From Actinomycetota bacterium (GTDB taxonomy: Bacteria; Actinomycetota; Actinomycetes; Actinomycetales; Microbacteriaceae): a stretch of DNA of 64,000 nucleotides. How positions within the stretch are numbered: position 1 is the first letter of the stretch; each line of letters begins with the position of its first letter. The notes beneath the pieces are model-generated. The model ran no database searches. It had not been told where the DNA came from and was given only the letters and a program-made list of their open reading frames with translations. Shown here in pieces: positions 27,837 to 35,343 of this stretch. Made by a program: the position numbers and the translations under genes. Where the stretch lies: NCBI GenBank assembly GCA_030840335.1, contig JAUZFR010000188.1, positions 1 through 64,000 on the forward strand. Direction: 5' to 3'.

Positions 27837-27851
27837 TTCCAGTTATTGGAA
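27837..27851. promoter_or_regulatory. Putative IclR operator upstream of IclR regulator 2
   Basis: TTCCA-GTTAT-TGGAA is a perfect inverted repeat with 5-bp arms and 5-bp centre, 24 bp before the start of the second IclR gene, a position consistent with autoregulation by blocking transcription. It belongs to the set of three similarly built sites in the sugar island. Confidence 0.55.
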
Positions 27852-27875
27852 TCAGGACCTAGCAGACGGACGGCC

Positions 27876-28682
27876 ATGACTGTCGATTCGAAACTCGAAA
27901 CACCCGACGTTGAACTCCCGGACCGGCTCGTCGGAGCCGATCGCGTGCTGAGCATTCTCGTGGAGCTCTCGAGGCACGCGAACGGCATTGGACTGGACGA
28001 TCTGGCACGGGTGGTCGACAGTCCAAAGCCGACGGTCCATCGTGCTCTGGCCGCACTCCGCCGCGCGGGCCTCGCCGCACAGGATGGTCCGGGTCACTAC
28101 GTGCTCGGGGACGAATTCGTACGGATGGCGTTTGCACACCACGAGGCGCGCCCCGATCACATTCGAGTCCGTTCGATCCTCAGTGAACTTGCGACCAGAT
28201 ATCTCGAGACCGCCCACTTTGCCGTGCTGGAAGGCAAGTCCATCGTCTACCGCGCCAAGGTCGACCCGCCTCACGGCGCGGTCAAACTGACCTCGACGGT
28301 CGGCGGGCGCAATCCCGCCCACGCAACGGCAGTGGGAAAGATGCTGCTCTCGTACACACTTCTGGACGAGGCCTCCGTGCGTGCGTGGATCGGCAACGAA
28401 CCCCTCCTGCGGCGAACCCCCAAAACGATCGTGACGGCGAGGGAACTGCACGACGAACTCACGAAGATCCGTAACCAGGGATTCAGCGTGGACGACCAGG
28501 AGAACGAGCTGCAGATCAACTGCGTCGCGCTGCCGGTTTTTCTCACCTCACCGACCGTGCCGAGTGGCGCGATCAGCATCAGCGCGATGGCGTATCGCAC
28601 GCCGCTTCAGACCCTGATCGACGATGTGCCGCGGATCCGCGCGATTGCCGCGGAGCACGGTCTCGAGACGGCCGTCCGCTAG
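27876..28682 (+). CDS. IclR-family transcriptional regulator 2
   Basis: The 268-residue protein has the IclR winged helix (ADRVLSILVELSRHANGIGL; SPKPTVHRALAALRRAGL) and effector domain (YRAKVDPPHGAVKLTSTVGG; QENELQINCVALPVFL). It is the paralogue of the regulator at 21244-22050. ATG at 27876 was chosen since it gives an N-terminus comparable to the paralogue; upstream in-frame sequence includes the palindromic operator. It is divergent from the ABC/GH1 operon and upstream of the FAH hydrolase, so it may control uptake or the last pathway step. Confidence 0.9.
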   Translation: MTVDSKLETPDVELPDRLVGADRVLSILVELSRHANGIGLDDLARVVDSPKPTVHRALAALRRAGLAAQDGPGHYVLGDEFVRMAFAHHEARPDHIRVRSILSELATRYLETAHFAVLEGKSIVYRAKVDPPHGAVKLTSTVGGRNPAHATAVGKMLLSYTLLDEASVRAWIGNEPLLRRTPKTIVTARELHDELTKIRNQGFSVDDQENELQINCVALPVFLTSPTVPSGAISISAMAYRTPLQTLIDDVPRIRAIAAEHGLETAVR

Positions 28683-28710
28683 CTGTCACCTGAATTGGCA
28701 TCTCCCGGTG

Positions 28711-28745
28711 TTCAACATACTGGAATAGGTATCTATTATTCGGAA
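28711..28745. promoter_or_regulatory. Putative IclR operator upstream of the FAH-family hydrolase
   Basis: TTCAA-CATAC-TGGAA (28711-28725) overlaps GAATAG-GTAT-CTATT (28723-28737), followed by TTCGGAA (28739-28745). This cluster of TTC/GAA and GAATAG/CTATT half-sites ends 41 bp before the hydrolase start and mirrors the other two island control regions. GGAATAGG here is the reverse complement of CCTATTCC near 27747-27754. Confidence 0.5.
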
Positions 28746-28786
28746 CACTAGGCTCGTGGATGATTGACTAATCCGGGAGTACGAAC

Positions 28787-29647
28787 ATGCACCTCATGCG
28801 CATCGGAGCCGCGGGCTCCGAAAGACCCATCGCCAGGATCGATGACGACTCGTACATCGACGTGTCAGACGTCGTGAGTGACTTCAACGAGGCCTTTTTC
28901 GCGAGCGGCGACATTGCGCGACTGGCCGACACCGTCGCCCATCGACTCGAGCGTGGGCAGGTCGAACAGTTCGCCGGCGAGCGCATCGGCTCGCCCATTG
29001 CCAGGCCGCACCAGATCCTGTGCATCGGACTGAACTACAGCGATCATGCCGCCGAGACCGGACAGGCCGTTCCCGATGAACCCATCCTGTTCACCAAGTC
29101 GCCGAACACGATGATCGGGCCCAACGACGATGTGCGCATCCCGCGCGGAGCAACGAAACCTGACTGGGAAGTCGAACTCGGCATCGTGATCGGCAAGCGC
29201 ACCAGCTATCTCGACAGCGTCGAGGATGCGAAGGATGCGATCGCGGGATTCGTGCTCGTGAACGACGTGAGCGAGCGAGAATTCCAACTGGAGCGAAACG
29301 GCCAGTGGTCGAAGGGGAAGTCAGCGGAAACCTTCAACCCGACCGGCCCATGGCTCGCGACACCCGACGAGATCCCGGATGTTCTCGACCTCGGCATGTG
29401 GCTGGACATCAACGGCCAGCGCAGGCAGACCGGTTCGACCTCGACGATGATCTTCGACCCGTACTTCATCGTGCACTACCTGAGCCAGTTCCTCGTTCTC
29501 GAGCCAGGCGACCTGATCGACACGGGGACGCCGCCCGGAGTGGGCATGGGGTTGAAGCCGCAAGTCTGGCTCCAGCCAGGCGACGTCATGACGCTCGGGA
29601 TCGACGGTCTCGGCTCACAGCGGCAGGATGTCCTCGCGCCTCGATGA
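28787..29647 (+). CDS. Fumarylacetoacetate hydrolase-family protein, putative diketo-deoxy sugar acid hydrolase
   Basis: The 286-residue enzyme has an N-terminal strand domain (MRIGAAGSERPIARIDDDSY) and the FAH catalytic domain: LCIGLNYSDHAAETG, the metal-binding DWEVELGIVIGKRT, and GDLIDTGTPPGVGMGLKP. Members of this subgroup include 2,4-diketo-3-deoxy-L-fuconate and rhamnonate hydrolases, which cut to pyruvate and lactate, as well as ureidoglycolate-lyase-like enzymes. Context with dehydratase, SDR and lactonase supports the first role. The start ATG follows CGGGAG. It has its own operator region and is followed by a convergent small gene. Confidence 0.85.
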   Translation: MHLMRIGAAGSERPIARIDDDSYIDVSDVVSDFNEAFFASGDIARLADTVAHRLERGQVEQFAGERIGSPIARPHQILCIGLNYSDHAAETGQAVPDEPILFTKSPNTMIGPNDDVRIPRGATKPDWEVELGIVIGKRTSYLDSVEDAKDAIAGFVLVNDVSEREFQLERNGQWSKGKSAETFNPTGPWLATPDEIPDVLDLGMWLDINGQRRQTGSTSTMIFDPYFIVHYLSQFLVLEPGDLIDTGTPPGVGMGLKPQVWLQPGDVMTLGIDGLGSQRQDVLAPR

Positions 29648-29651
29648 TCGG

Positions 29652-29948
29652 TCAGACGACTTCGAAGTCGGCTTCCAGCGCGTCCTCGACTTCCGGGACC
29701 CAGCGATCCGCGACGAAAGCGACGTGGGCGGGGTGCGAGTTGTATCCGTCGTAGGCCTGTTGATCGGCAAACTCCATCGAGAAGGAGAAGCGGAAATCGT
29801 TCTTCGGGCTGACCTGGATCAGCCGTTCAAATCGTTCGACTCCGGGGATTGTCGCAAGGACTGTCGCGTCGGCGAGAAAGCTGGCTTCCTCTGCTGAACC
29901 GCTCGCGTGGCGAAGTCGAAACATGACGGTGTGGCGAATAGTTGGCAT
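29652..29948 (-). CDS. Dabb-domain (stress-responsive A/B barrel) protein
   Basis: The 98-residue protein begins PTIRHTVMFRLRH and has FSFSMEFADQQAYDGYNSHP then HVAFV, the signatures of the dimeric alpha/beta-barrel Dabb domain. Functions of such proteins vary and are mostly unknown. ATG at 29948 was chosen because the Dabb domain begins right there; the open frame runs further upstream without support. It converges on the FAH hydrolase with only 4 bp between stops and may belong to the sugar island. Confidence 0.82.
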   Translation of the reverse strand: MPTIRHTVMFRLRHASGSAEEASFLADATVLATIPGVERFERLIQVSPKNDFRFSFSMEFADQQAYDGYNSHPAHVAFVADRWVPEVEDALEADFEVV

Positions 29949-29974
29949 CACTAACGAGTCAACCACATCGGCGA

Positions 29975-30454
29975 CTAGCCCTTCACCTTTGGGGTCCCCG
30001 GCTTGACGACCTCGCCGTGGATCTCGGTGGTGAGACGTTCGATCTGCTGCGTGAGTGCTTCGATCCTTTGGGTCATCTGAGTGTTCGTGTGGAGCTCGTG
30101 TTCCGTCGAAGCGAAGTCGCGGTCGGCCTTCGCCTGTTGGAACGCCGCCTGACGGTTTTGGCCGATCATCACGAACGCCGAGAGGAAAATCGCCTCGAGC
30201 GAGACGATGAGGGTGAGCGTCGGCCACGGGTTCTTCTCAAACCACAGCATCCACGCCGCGAATACGAGAATGTGCAGATAGACGAAGCGCATCGATCCGG
30301 CAAATGCAGTGATCGAATCCGCGATCCGGAACTGAACGCTTGATGCCCTCTTCTTCGCTTCGGCCATGACCGCCGGATGGTGTGTGAGACCACTGGAAAT
30401 GATCTTGCTGGGCAGAGTGTTCGTTGGTCGAATGTCGACGTCGCTTCGTGTCAT
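29975..30454 (-). CDS. DUF1003 membrane protein
   Basis: The 159-residue protein matches DUF1003: an amphipathic N-terminus (VQFRIADSITAFAGSM), two transmembrane helices (FVYLHILVFAAWMLWF and LTLIVSLEAIFLSAFVM) with the conserved WPTLTLIVSLEAIFLS, then QNRQAAFQQAKADRD and a C-terminal coiled coil. The function of the family is not established. Its start lies 3 bp after the stop of the LysR gene, so the two are probably co-transcribed. No Shine-Dalgarno is obvious because of that closeness. Confidence 0.85.
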   Translation of the reverse strand: MTRSDVDIRPTNTLPSKIISSGLTHHPAVMAEAKKRASSVQFRIADSITAFAGSMRFVYLHILVFAAWMLWFEKNPWPTLTLIVSLEAIFLSAFVMIGQNRQAAFQQAKADRDFASTEHELHTNTQMTQRIEALTQQIERLTTEIHGEVVKPGTPKVKG

Positions 30455-30457
30455 GTA

Positions 30458-31360
30458 CTACATCTTCCCTCGCACGCCCGGAGCAACCACGTCGTGCACC
30501 AGATCCACGAAAGCCGTGGCGGCGGCGGAGAGCCTGCGTCCCGAGGGCACGGCGAGAGAAATCTCCCACGAGAGTTCGGGTGTCATGCGCGCCAGGTGCA
30601 CTCGCTCGACACTGTCCGCAAGTGAGCTGGGAATGAATCCAAGGCCGAGTCCGGCCCGAACGAGTTCGATGAGCGTGGAAAGGTCGCCGACCTCGACGCT
30701 GATGGTTCGCTCCACCCGCTCCTCCGCGAGCGCTCGGTCGGTGCGTCGGCGTGTGCCCCAGCCCTCCGGCGCTTCGACGAAAGTCTCTCCGGCGAGTTCG
30801 CTCACCCTGAGCGACTCGCGAGTTTCGAAGCGATGCCCCGGCGGAATCGCGAGAAGGATCGGTTCGGTGGCGAGCGGGTAGAGAGTGACCCCCGCATGCT
30901 TCTGCATCGCAACCGAAACGAAGGCGAGATCGAGCGCCCCCGAAGCGACGTCCCTCACCAACTCGGCAGAACCCCCGCGCGTGGGCCGAGGTCGAAGTTC
31001 GACATCGGGTCGCTCCTGGCGAAACCGAGTCAGGATCGACGCCAGGTCGATGACCGTCAGCGATTGCATGATCCCGATATTCAGGGTGCCGCGCATGCCT
31101 CCAATGACCGCATCCACGGCATCGGCCGCGGCCCGAGCAGCGGCAATCGTCGCTCGCGCTTCGGGCAGCAAAGCCGCGCCCGCGTCGGTCAACTCCACCG
31201 AATGTGTCGTCCGATCGAAAAGTGCACTGCCAAGCTCCTGCTCGAGTGCCTTTATCGATACGGACAGCGCCGACTGCACGAGATGAACGCGGTGCGAAGC
31301 ACGGGTGAAGCTCAGTTCTTCCGCGACAGCGATGAAGTGTTCCAACCGGCGTAGTTCCAC
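30458..31360 (-). CDS. LysR-family transcriptional regulator
   Basis: The 300-residue protein has the LysR winged helix (LRRLEHFIAVAEELSFTRAS, ALSVSIKALEQELGSALFDR) and a periplasmic-binding-like effector domain. GTG at 31360 was chosen over a much longer open frame because the family begins here and GAGGAG lies 8 nt upstream. It is divergent from the MFS gene; the inverted repeat at 31405-31425 between them is the likely binding site. It probably controls the transporter and perhaps the redox enzymes that follow it. Confidence 0.9.
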   Translation of the reverse strand: MELRRLEHFIAVAEELSFTRASHRVHLVQSALSVSIKALEQELGSALFDRTTHSVELTDAGAALLPEARATIAAARAAADAVDAVIGGMRGTLNIGIMQSLTVIDLASILTRFRQERPDVELRPRPTRGGSAELVRDVASGALDLAFVSVAMQKHAGVTLYPLATEPILLAIPPGHRFETRESLRVSELAGETFVEAPEGWGTRRRTDRALAEERVERTISVEVGDLSTLIELVRAGLGLGFIPSSLADSVERVHLARMTPELSWEISLAVPSGRRLSAAATAFVDLVHDVVAPGVRGKM

Positions 31361-31404
31361 GATGGACACTCCTCGGTCATGTATGAATTCGATAACAGTA
31401 GTTG

Positions 31405-31425
31405 ATTCTGCTCGTTGGACAGAAT
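31405..31425. promoter_or_regulatory. Inverted repeat between LysR and MFS genes
   Basis: ATTCTG-N9-CAGAAT (31405-31410 and 31420-31425) is a perfect inverted repeat holding a T-N11-A core, as LysR regulators often recognise. It lies 45 bp from the LysR start and 26 bp from the MFS start. Whether it activates or represses is not visible. Confidence 0.5.
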
Positions 31426-31450
31426 ACCGTTCGTTGCGCAGGCTTGGAAC

Positions 31451-32695
31451 ATGGATTCTCACCACCGTCCCAGTGGACGAAGTATTGGCGCACACAGTTG
31501 GGGCTTTTGGGTCGCCGCGGTCGCGTTCCTGCTGAACATGGCATTCTCGGCAGTGCCGACTCCGCTCTACGCGATCTATGCCACCCGAGATGGTTTGAGC
31601 AGTGTCACGATCACTCTCATCTACGCGGTGTACGCGGTGGGTGTAATCGCGAGCCTGTTCTTCGGCGGCCACGCATCCGACTGGATCGGGCGTAAGGCGG
31701 TATTCGTGCCCGCCCTGCTCCTCAATGTGGTGAGCGCCGTGATTTTCATCCTGTGGCCGAGTCTCACAGGACTGCTCGTCGCACGCGTCGTCTCCGGAGT
31801 TTCGGTCGGCCTCACGACCGCCACCGCAACGGCGTACCTTTCCGAACTGCATCTTGGCGCTCGACCGGGCGCCGTGGGCAGACGGGCGCAGATCATTGCT
31901 ACCGCCGCCAACCTCGGCGGCATCGGCGTTGGACCGCTGATCTCTGGAGTACTGGCGCAATTCGCGCCGGCTCCCTTGCTTCTGCCTTACCTGGTGTTCG
32001 CAATCGCGATTACGGTGCTCGCGATCCTCGTCGCGCTGTCACCCGAAACCGCAATCATCCCAACCCCGGTTCCGCGCTATCGGCCGCAGCGGATCGCAGT
32101 TCCGAGCAGTGCCCGTCGCACCTTCCTCGGGGCGACGGCGGCGGGAGTCGCGTCCTTCGCGGTGTTCGGAGTCTTCAACTCACTCGTTCCGTCGTTCCTT
32201 GTCGTGAGCATGCACGAGACCTCGCACGCGGTCGCCGGAGCAGTGGCGTTCGCCGCCTTCGCGGCTGGCGCAGCGGCGCAGATCATTCTGGCGCGTTGGG
32301 ACACTCGGGCGATGCTCCGCCGCAGTATCCCGATTCTGGCCGTGGGCCTTGCGCTGTTCAGTGTGGGCATGTGGATGCCCAACGTGGTCGTGTTCGTGCT
32401 CGGCGGCATCCTCACCGGGGCCGGCGCGGGCTTGATCTTTCGCGCGGCAATGTCGACCGCAGGCGGGGTCGCGGGGCCAGAAGCCCGTGCCGAAGTACTC
32501 GCCGGATTCTTCCTCGGTGCGTATGTGGGGCTGTCGGTGCCGGTCATCGGGCTGGGAATCGCCACGCTCTATTGGCCGGCGCGCGACGTCATGATCGTGT
32601 TCATCGTCCTGGTTCTCGCGGCGATGATCGTTGCCGTCGGCAGCATTACGAACCGAACTTCTCGCATGCCCGCAGTGGCAGTATCGATTGAATAA
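31451..32695 (+). CDS. Major facilitator superfamily transporter
   Basis: The 414-residue protein has twelve predicted membrane helices and the MFS loop 2-3 motif GGHASDWIGRKAVFVPAL. A second signature is GLTTATATAYLSELHLGARP in TM4-5. It resembles drug or metabolite efflux carriers, but the substrate is unknown. ATG 31451 was chosen as the nearest start to the hydrophobic domain; a longer frame from 31415 would overlap the LysR promoter. It is divergent from LysR and followed by a dehydrogenase gene 59 bp later. Confidence 0.85.
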   Translation: MDSHHRPSGRSIGAHSWGFWVAAVAFLLNMAFSAVPTPLYAIYATRDGLSSVTITLIYAVYAVGVIASLFFGGHASDWIGRKAVFVPALLLNVVSAVIFILWPSLTGLLVARVVSGVSVGLTTATATAYLSELHLGARPGAVGRRAQIIATAANLGGIGVGPLISGVLAQFAPAPLLLPYLVFAIAITVLAILVALSPETAIIPTPVPRYRPQRIAVPSSARRTFLGATAAGVASFAVFGVFNSLVPSFLVVSMHETSHAVAGAVAFAAFAAGAAAQIILARWDTRAMLRRSIPILAVGLALFSVGMWMPNVVVFVLGGILTGAGAGLIFRAAMSTAGGVAGPEARAEVLAGFFLGAYVGLSVPVIGLGIATLYWPARDVMIVFIVLVLAAMIVAVGSITNRTSRMPAVAVSIE

Positions 32696-32754
32696 GCGCG
32701 GCGGGCACGCCGAACGCGGGGTCAATACCCCAACGACAGATAAGGATTTCGAAA

Positions 32755-33603
32755 ATGAAAGTCGCAGTTCTCGGAACGGGAACCATGGGAAGCGGCATGG
32801 CACGCTCGTTACTTCGTGACGGGCATGACGTGACGGTGTGGAACCGCACACCAGGCAGGGCCGCTGCGCTCGCATCCGACGGTGCGATCGTCGCCGACTC
32901 GGCCAGCGGTGCGGTACGCGGAGCAGACGTGGTGATCACCATGGTGTTCGATCTGGACGCCGTAGTGACTGTCGCCCGCGAGTTTGTTCCGGCACTAAAG
33001 CCGGATGCCGTCTGGCTGCAGTCCGCGACCGTCGGCCCCGAGGGCATCCGGAGCATCGCGGAGCTCGCGGCGGCTTCGGGAGCCCAGCTCGTCGACGCGC
33101 CGGTTGTCGGCACGAAGCGGCCCGCCGAAGAGGGCAAGTTGGTCGTGTTGGTCGCGGGACCGCAACCCTTGATCGACCGCGCACAGCCGGTGCTCGAGTC
33201 GATCGGCAGCAAGACGGTCGTCGCGGGCGCGACTCTTGGACAAGCTAGTTCTCTCAAGCTGGCCTGCAATGCCTGGGTCGCCACCATCACTGCCGGAATC
33301 GCGCAGTCTCTCGCGATGTGCGTGACCCTTGGGGTCGAGCCCGCCCTCTTCCTTCAGGCGATCGACGGGGGTCCGTCGGACACCCCGTACGCGCACATCA
33401 AGGGTGCGCTGATGCTCGCTGCAGACTATGAGCCGCAATTTGCCGTCGACGCTCTGGCGAAAGACCTTCGGCTCATGATCGATGTGGTGGGTCCCGGGTT
33501 CGGCACATTGCTTCCCGCTCTCAGCCATGTGTTCGAGTCGGCCAGCGATTCGGGCCGTGGCGGGCAGGATGTCGCCGCGATCTACGGAGAATTCGGCAAG
33601 TAG
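32755..33603 (+). CDS. 3-hydroxyisobutyrate dehydrogenase-type NAD(P)-dependent oxidoreductase
   Basis: The 282-residue enzyme has the N-terminal GTGTMGSGMARSLLRDGHDV cofactor motif with WNRT (Arg suggesting NADP), the substrate loop, and the catalytic lysine in QASSLKLACNAW. This is the beta-hydroxyacid dehydrogenase family (glyoxylate/succinic semialdehyde reductase-like). It is distinct from the mmsB-type gene at 50056, lying in a redox-gene run with DUF1275, quinone oxidoreductase and aldo/keto reductase genes. The actual substrate is unknown. GATAAGGATTTCG precedes the ATG. Confidence 0.85.
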   Translation: MKVAVLGTGTMGSGMARSLLRDGHDVTVWNRTPGRAAALASDGAIVADSASGAVRGADVVITMVFDLDAVVTVAREFVPALKPDAVWLQSATVGPEGIRSIAELAAASGAQLVDAPVVGTKRPAEEGKLVVLVAGPQPLIDRAQPVLESIGSKTVVAGATLGQASSLKLACNAWVATITAGIAQSLAMCVTLGVEPALFLQAIDGGPSDTPYAHIKGALMLAADYEPQFAVDALAKDLRLMIDVVGPGFGTLLPALSHVFESASDSGRGGQDVAAIYGEFGK

Positions 33604-33607
33604 TCCG

Positions 33608-34303
33608 ATGAACTTTTTTCGGCACCCCAGGCACGGACCGCTTCCGGCGATCCTGCTTCTCCTCACGTTCGGCACGGGAGTTGTCGACGCGATCAGCATC
33701 CTCGGCCTTGGGCGAGTGTTTGTCGCAAACATGACGGGCAACATCGTGTTCATTGGATTCGCCCTCGCCGGGGCTCCCGGGTACAGCGTCTGGGGATCAC
33801 TCGTGGCATTGGCGGCCTTCCTCGTCGGGGCGACCATCGGCGGAGTCGTCATCGCGCGCATGACGTCCAATCGCGGTGGGCTGCTGAGAAACTCGCTGGC
33901 TCTGCAATTGGGCCTTATCGTCGCGGCGTTGGCGATCAGCGCCATTTCGGGGAACCGCCTCGGCGCGGCGATGCAAGTGGTCGTGCTTGCGCTCGCAGCT
34001 TTGGGACTCGGCCTCCAGAACGCGGTGGTGCGCCGCCTGGCTGTTCCCGACATGACCACGACGGTTCTGACGATGACACTCACCGGTATCGCTTCTGACC
34101 TTCGTAACAGAGACACAGCGACCGCCCTGCGGCGAAGCCTTGCGGTTCTCGCCATGCTTGTCGGTGCCACGCTCGGAGGGCTTATCGTTCTCGATGTTGG
34201 TACGACGGCGGGTCTCGCCGTGGTCGTAGGCGTCCTGGCAATTGCCCTGGTCGGGGCGATGGTGGTAACCAGGAAGGTCGCCGACTGGCAGCGCTTCGCG
34301 TGA
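33608..34303 (+). CDS. DUF1275 (YoaK-like) membrane protein
   Basis: The 231-residue protein has six to seven hydrophobic helices and the DUF1275 segment FGTGVVDAISILGLGRVFVA followed by NMTGNIVF. The conserved GLQNAVVRRL motif is in the second half. The function of the family is unknown; some members are called YoaK. ATG at 33608 was selected because it begins the hydrophobic protein just 4 bp after the preceding stop; the open frame extends upstream into that gene. It is probably co-transcribed with the upstream dehydrogenase. Confidence 0.88.
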   Translation: MNFFRHPRHGPLPAILLLLTFGTGVVDAISILGLGRVFVANMTGNIVFIGFALAGAPGYSVWGSLVALAAFLVGATIGGVVIARMTSNRGGLLRNSLALQLGLIVAALAISAISGNRLGAAMQVVVLALAALGLGLQNAVVRRLAVPDMTTTVLTMTLTGIASDLRNRDTATALRRSLAVLAMLVGATLGGLIVLDVGTTAGLAVVVGVLAIALVGAMVVTRKVADWQRFA

Positions 34304-34341
34304 TTGGTCGAGGCAGCGGGCGACCGCCGCGAGGGCGTTGA

Positions 34342-35292
34342 ATGGAAACCATGGAAAGAATGTGGGTCGCAACAGACTTCGGCGGTTTGGATGTTTTCAA
34401 GGAGGTCCCGACTGAAATCGGGTCTCCGGGCGCGGGAGAGGTGACGATCGAGATACGGGCGGCCGGGATGAACCCGGCCGACTACAAGCACGTCGCGATC
34501 GAGGGGGACCGGAGCAGGCTGCCGATCCCGATCGGCTACGAGGTTTCCGGAGTGATTCTGGCGTTGGGCCCCGATACGCAGATCGCCTCAGGAGCGGGAG
34601 CCGTTGGTGATGAGGTTCTGGCGTTCCGGGTGTCGGGCGGCTACGCCTCGGCGATCACGGTGCCTGCGAAGAATGTGTTCGCAAAGCCAGCGAGTCTCTC
34701 GTTTCCAGAGGCGGCGAACCTGTTGCTTGCGGCCGCGACGGCGGCCGAGATGCTGCACGTGACTGGCGTGACAGAGGGCGACACGATTCTGGTGCACGCC
34801 GCTTCGGGGGCGGTGGGGGTGAGCCTCCTGCAGCAGGCCAGGCTCCTTGGGGCGCACGTGATCGGCACGGCAAGTGAGCGCAGCTTCGACACGGTGACCC
34901 GTTTCGGGGGAACGCCAGTCGCCTATGGAAGTGGCCTCGAGCAGCGTGTTCGGGAGGCGGCACCGAACGGAGTGGTCGCCGCGCTTGACGCCATCGGTAC
35001 CGACGAAGCAATCGACGTCTCGCTCGCCCTCGTCGCGGATCGCCAGCGCATCGTGTCGATCGTCGCGCATCCTCGTGCAAAAGCCGATGGTTTCAAGTCC
35101 ATCGGTGGAGCAATGCCCGGGAGCGCGGAATTTCGGGACAAGGCACGCGCCGGCCTCATCGAGTTGGCTTCACAGGGCAAGCTGGTCGTCCCGATTGCAC
35201 GTACCTATCCGCTGTCTGAGGCAAAGGATGCGCTCGCCTTCCTCAGTACCAAGCACCCGGGCGGAAAGCTGGCGCTCATTCCGGAACGGTGA
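34342..35292 (+). CDS. NADPH:quinone oxidoreductase-type medium-chain reductase
   Basis: The 316-residue zinc-independent MDR enzyme has GMNPADYKHVAIEG, GYEVSGVI and a Rossmann loop HAASGAVGVSLLQQARLLGA. The absence of zinc ligands points to the quinone oxidoreductase or zeta-crystallin branch. It likely reduces quinones or enones with NADPH. The start is ATG at 34342 with GAGGG nearby; ATG at 34351 is an alternative. It follows DUF1275 by 38 bp and precedes an aldo/keto reductase, consistent with a detoxification or redox role. Confidence 0.85.
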   Translation: METMERMWVATDFGGLDVFKEVPTEIGSPGAGEVTIEIRAAGMNPADYKHVAIEGDRSRLPIPIGYEVSGVILALGPDTQIASGAGAVGDEVLAFRVSGGYASAITVPAKNVFAKPASLSFPEAANLLLAAATAAEMLHVTGVTEGDTILVHAASGAVGVSLLQQARLLGAHVIGTASERSFDTVTRFGGTPVAYGSGLEQRVREAAPNGVVAALDAIGTDEAIDVSLALVADRQRIVSIVAHPRAKADGFKSIGGAMPGSAEFRDKARAGLIELASQGKLVVPIARTYPLSEAKDALAFLSTKHPGGKLALIPER

Positions 35293-35343
35293 GGGGCGAC
35301 GGTGTGGTTGGCTGGATAGACGACATCAAGGGAGCACTGCGTC

